Below are positions 61,032-64,000 of a DNA stretch of 64,000 nucleotides, in pieces. This DNA is from Cydia pomonella (Eukaryota > Arthropoda > Insecta > Lepidoptera > Tortricidae). The DNA lies in contig NC_084726.1 of the NCBI RefSeq assembly GCF_033807575.1, positions 13,764,001-13,828,000 on the forward strand, written 5' to 3'. A program made the position numbers and the translations under genes. The notes below the pieces were generated by a model. The model did not search any database. It saw nothing but the letters and a program-made list of their open reading frames with translations, and was not told the origin of the DNA. Each line of letters starts with the position of its first letter. Positions within the stretch are counted from its first letter, which is position 1.

Positions 61032-61610
61032 CGGCTTCTCCTGACTAGAGGTCGTCCACGACCTCTTGAGTAACATCCATGGAGCCTGTGGTGCCAGCAG
61101 TAGATGGCTGAAGGACGGGCACTCGTCTCGCGCCGGGTTCTGATGGGCTGGTGGTGCTGTCCGACGCGTTCATCGTCAAAGGATGAGGGGCCGGTTCCGA
61201 GCAGCTCGTACGGGCTCCAGGCGCGAGGTCCGTCAGAGCTTCACCTGGACAGTCATCAGTGTCATCAGCTGGAATTGGAGAGAGCAAGTATAACACACGC
61301 TTACATTTTATTTCCACCACATCTACCATGTACGTTAATTCAATGTTTCGTCAATGCATCTTTTGCTATTTAACGTGTTTTTTTTTTCTTTTTAAAAACA
61401 AGAACACAAATATCAAAAGAAACCTATCGGAGTGCAGATAACGTGGTATGCTTACTCCTATAAGATTTAAATAAAGAAAGAATACTGCCCTGTAAGTGTT
61501 TCCCTTCCTTCCAAGCCAACTTCAGTAAGGTAGCGCCAGTAGACTCGTTCAGAGCAGCATCCGCCGGGTATGGAGCTCGGTGCGCCGGCTCTATGACGTA
61601 ATGCACGGGG
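61032..61610 (-). pseudogene. Gypsy 3' region, possible integrase tail
   Basis: Minus-strand frames of 94 (61045-61329, acidic and Ser/Thr-rich) and 60 codons (61424-61606, with ALNESTGATLLKLAWKEGKH, vaguely like the AxN...TG.TP segment of gypsy integrase) lie in the expected 3' position. Assignment is weak. Confidence 0.35.
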
Positions 61611-61859
61611 TAACCGACGAACGGTTAAACTCGAGCCACGAGTTTGACAGTGATGAACACATAACTACGACCGTAGGTATTATACGGTCATCAGGTGACG
61701 AACACCTACACAGGACCTTTAGGCAAGACGATGACGAACATCAAGTCTGTGCCCACCTGTGGCATCCTCGAATGCAGTAACAAAGTATGCTTGTTCGAGT
61801 ACTCCGACGAACGGATAGGCTCGACGTACGAGCTAGACCAGCGACGAACGCATGATCAG

Positions 61860-62075
61860 CAGGCGACGAACGCCATGTCAGTTCAGTAGGCGACGAACGC
61901 CATGTCAGTTCAGTAGGCGACGAACGCCATGTCAGTTCAGTAGGCGACGAACGCCATGTCAGTTCAGTAGGCGACGAACGCCATGTCAGTAGGCGACGAA
62001 CGCCATGTCAGTAGGCGACGAACGCCAAGTCAGTAGGCGACGAACGCCAAGTCAGTAGGCGACGAACGCCACTGA
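61860..62075 (+). repeat. Minisatellite with two unit lengths (27 and 22 bp)
   Basis: Units starting ggcgacgaacgcca occur at 61862, 61889, 61916, 61943 and 61970 (27-bp steps), then 61992, 62014, 62036 and 62058 (22-bp steps). The 22-bp unit lacks 'ttcag'. The last two repeats carry a shared T-to-A change (ccaagtcag). Looser 'gacgaac' words precede the array from 61615. Confidence 0.9.
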
Positions 62076-62280
62076 AAAGGGCAGCTCCTGTCTCGGGGCA
62101 CCACTCGCCACGCCAAGGCACCATACACTGATGCCGCTTGAGTCTCTCTCCCGCAGCTGCCGCTGAGTAGACTCAGGCCGTAGCGTCCACTCATCAAGAA
62201 ATAAGTTTTCCTGTAGACTAAAAATGTTTTATTACAAAAACAAGATCGCCAAATTGGAACTCTCGTGATTCTCGCCACGG

Positions 62281-62435
62281 ATTTAACGAGGGCATCTAAT
62301 TTACAAGGCTCGGCCTTACCTGACCTTGACTTACTAACCTATCTAGGTATTCGACCTCAGTGACCAAGAAAGTGCATTTCCGACGATTAATGGAAAAACC
62401 CGCCTGAGTAAGAGTCTTTAAGACGTTTCCTAGGG
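62281..62435 (-). pseudogene. Ty3/gypsy RT fragment
   Basis: About 45 codons of uninterrupted frame ending in a stop: LTLGNVLKTLTQAGFSINRR, then KCTFLVTEVEYLDRLVSQGQ. The pattern (L..AG..IN..KC.F....V.YL...VS..G..P) is diagnostic of gypsy-type RT after the catalytic motif. The following frame (FQFGDLVFV) may be an integrase C-terminus joined by deletion. Confidence 0.7.
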
Positions 62436-62452
62436 TCAGTATTTATGTGATC

Positions 62453-62689
62453 TCACAGGTTGAGCATCGCATGTGTAGTATCGCGATCCGCACTAATACT
62501 AGCACCAGAACTACGACGTGAACGTCTTAGAGGTCTATTATGATCATTTGCAGACTTGCTACGCAAATACAAATAAGACCGCGGAGTCACACTACGATGC
62601 GCACTCAGAGACCGGTAACGCGATCGAACACGCGAGTAATCACGACGGAGACGCGATTTAGAACGCCTATTAGTACGCAATAGTCTCAT
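62453..62689 (-). pseudogene. Arg/Ser-rich frame in gypsy 5' region
   Basis: 78 codons rich in Arg and Ser (RRSKSRLRRDYSRVRSRYRS). In the minus orientation this lies upstream of the RT remnant, where gag would be, so it may be a basic nucleic-acid-binding gag segment. No zinc knuckle seen. Confidence 0.35.
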
Positions 62690-63180
62690 TCCTGCGAGTC
62701 AGATTGCAATCGGTACCGAGAACTAACGCGTGAGCCATTTCGGGAACTACTACACATACAAACACGCGATCTACTTCGCGACGTCCAGTAACTTCCTCAA
62801 TGTCGCTGGATCACTTGATATGTTAAACCACAAAAAAATACTAGTCGGTCCGATACGTCTAATCAAGAACCAATTTTAATGAACACACTTTTGGTAACCG
62901 CACATTTACAACATCAAAGTCTAAGAACGACAAAACTACGATTGATAATGATTTGCCGAAATAAAACACTAACTTACTACAATAAGCAACACCGTTACGC
63001 AAAATCGAACACTAAAAGCAATGCAACAGAATGCTTTTAAAGATTACCCACATGTAACCGGAATTTCATCGTAAACAACGCATAAAAAAGACGCGATAAT
63101 AGTAGTCACCATAAAAGTAGTCAAATGTAAAATTTGTTCCTTTTTAATGTGGGCTGCTACGTTCTTTATCCAACTTCTGA

Positions 63181-63447
63181 TTTAAGGTCTCAGGGTGGAT
63201 TTTAGAACAAAGACGGCAGAATAAACAAATCACAATTGTTTTATTCAAAGTTTTAATAAATAACACAAAATTAAAGGAACAAATCGCACATTTTATATTA
63301 CATAACGAAATATAAAATAACAGCATGGAACGATATCGAAGTAGCTCACGCGATCACGACGGCAGCCGAAGGCAAAATGTTCCGAGCAACGGTTTGCACC
63401 GGTTTTTATAGCCTATGCCTGGTAGGGTAGACTTTATGTTGCCAACA
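63181..63447 (-). repeat. Gypsy-type LTR, high side (5' LTR)
   Basis: Matches 60765-61031. One difference seen (agttttaat versus agttctaat). Internal sequence beside it contains TTGGATAAAGAACG a few bases in, a possible but unproven primer binding site. Confidence 0.8.
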
Positions 63448-63676
63448 ATATATTTATTTATGCGTCAGCGTCGATGGCATCCCCGGAGCGTACGTTTCTC
63501 GGCAAGGCGCGCCTTGAGAGTGGAGGCGCAAGATTTTGACAAGCACGCCTCCGACATGAGGTGGCGAGTCACTAACTACGCGGTCGAACTCGCCTCGTTA
63601 CTTGCCCTAGTTGCTCCCTTGCCTTCGAGTGCGGTCGACTTCAAGTTTGACTTATATGTTACAAGAATTTACGTTA
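63448..63676 (+). other. GC-richer frame of unknown nature
   Basis: About 70 codons without stop (RRWHPRSVRFSARRALRVEA, then DFDKHASDMRWRVTNYAVEL) stand out against AT-rich DNA. Not recognised. It could be a fragment of a transposon or a SINE. Confidence 0.3.
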
Positions 63677-63678
63677 TA

Positions 63679-63934
63679 CAAGGTGACCAAAAAATATGTG
63701 CATTCCCGTTGCCAGGGAGGTTTTGGGATTATACTGAGCAGCTTTTACTATGGGACCAACCCCAAAATCAAGAAAATAATTCTTACCCTCCCATAGAAAA
63801 TGGACCAGCTAAAATGTATGAAACAGCCAGAAATTTTTTTCGTGATTTCGGGGTTGGTCCCATAGTAAAACTTGTTCAGTATAAGCCCAAAACCTACCTA
63901 GCAACGGGAATGCACATATTTTTTGGCTACCGTG
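63679..63934. mobile_element. Foldback MITE with arms of about 90 bp, TA duplication
   Basis: The left 'ccaaaaaatatgtgcattcc', 'cgttgccagggaggttttgg' and 'cttttactatgggaccaacc' pair with matching sequence on the right. TA at 63677-63678 and 63935-63936 flanks it. One arm is also present inside the repeat at 58320-58470. Confidence 0.8.
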
Positions 63935-64000
63935 TATAAGTAAAACAAGCAGTGACCGAAGTTTGCATTGTTGAGGGACATGGTATTGTAGTTATTTTTT

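Larger units (their letters stand above)
60765..63447 (-). mobile_element. Ty3/gypsy LTR retrotransposon, gutted
   Basis: 267-bp direct repeats at 60765-61031 and 63181-63447 (offset 2,416) bracket 2.1 kb. ATAT lies outside each end (60761-60764, 63448-63451), a plausible 4-bp duplication. Minus-strand RT residue LKTLTQAGFSINRRKCTFLV, then TEVEYL and RLVSQGQVRPS, at about 62290-62435 is the segment after YxDD in Ty3/gypsy RT. Protease, most of RT and integrase are gone. A minisatellite occupies the centre. Confidence 0.75.

Noticed and set aside
61860..62075. CRISPR-like array of regular repeats
   Set aside because: The repeats are directly abutting with no unique spacers, in a eukaryotic retroelement; it is a minisatellite.

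Overview
The window looks like repeat-dense nuclear DNA from an insect, most likely a moth or butterfly. It is AT-rich, has no bacterial gene layout, and is full of transposable-element classes common in lepidopteran genomes: tRNA-headed SINEs, Jockey-, R1-, RTE- and CR1/L2-like non-LTR fragments, a Bel-Pao and a Ty3/gypsy LTR element, a Penelope-like element (PLE) and many small terminal-inverted-repeat (TIR) elements. I found no convincing host protein-coding gene with exons. The species is inferred from repeat types only.

Layout. 1-8.3 kb: SINEs, RTE-like reverse-transcriptase (RT) tails and one possible minus-strand promoter/first exon near 1.9-2.1 kb. 8.3-12.2 kb: a young Bel-Pao LTR retrotransposon (minus strand) with 217-bp LTRs, a 5-bp target duplication and a long open pol frame, but gag, protease and the start of RT are deleted. 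12.4-12.7 kb: an old PLE terminal remnant with a decayed hammerhead-ribozyme motif. 13-35 kb: SINEs and many non-autonomous DNA transposons, several with exact target duplications, plus Jockey, R1 and RTE fragments and two short GC-rich candidate regulatory patches. 35.7-43.5 kb: the most striking feature, a single PLE insertion made of three near-identical copies (one inverted and 5'-truncated, two in tandem), bounded by one 14-bp target duplication. Each copy carries RT plus a GIY-YIG nuclease and ends in a hammerhead-ribozyme-like motif that overlaps the stop codon. 44-50.6 kb: a hAT-like element, SINE, a Jockey RT (minus), a second hAT-like element with an 8-bp duplication, and a mariner transposase tail. 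50.7-55 kb: a CR1/L2-like non-LTR element with ORF1 and ORF2; ORF2 is broken by a nested RTE tail, a nonsense codon and a frameshift. 55-64 kb: more TIR elements, an open reading frame with a zinc-binding motif and a PD-(D/E)XK-like nuclease pattern, and a gutted Ty3/gypsy element containing a two-period minisatellite.

How the parts act together. The coding capacity is that of selfish elements. Autonomous families (PLE, Pao, CR1/L2, Jockey) supply RT and endonuclease; the SINEs and TIR elements have no coding capacity and would depend on enzymes supplied in trans. Nesting gives relative ages: SINEs are interrupted by TIR elements, and the CR1/L2 copy by an RTE tail. The Pao and PLE insertions are the youngest by sequence identity between their internal copies.
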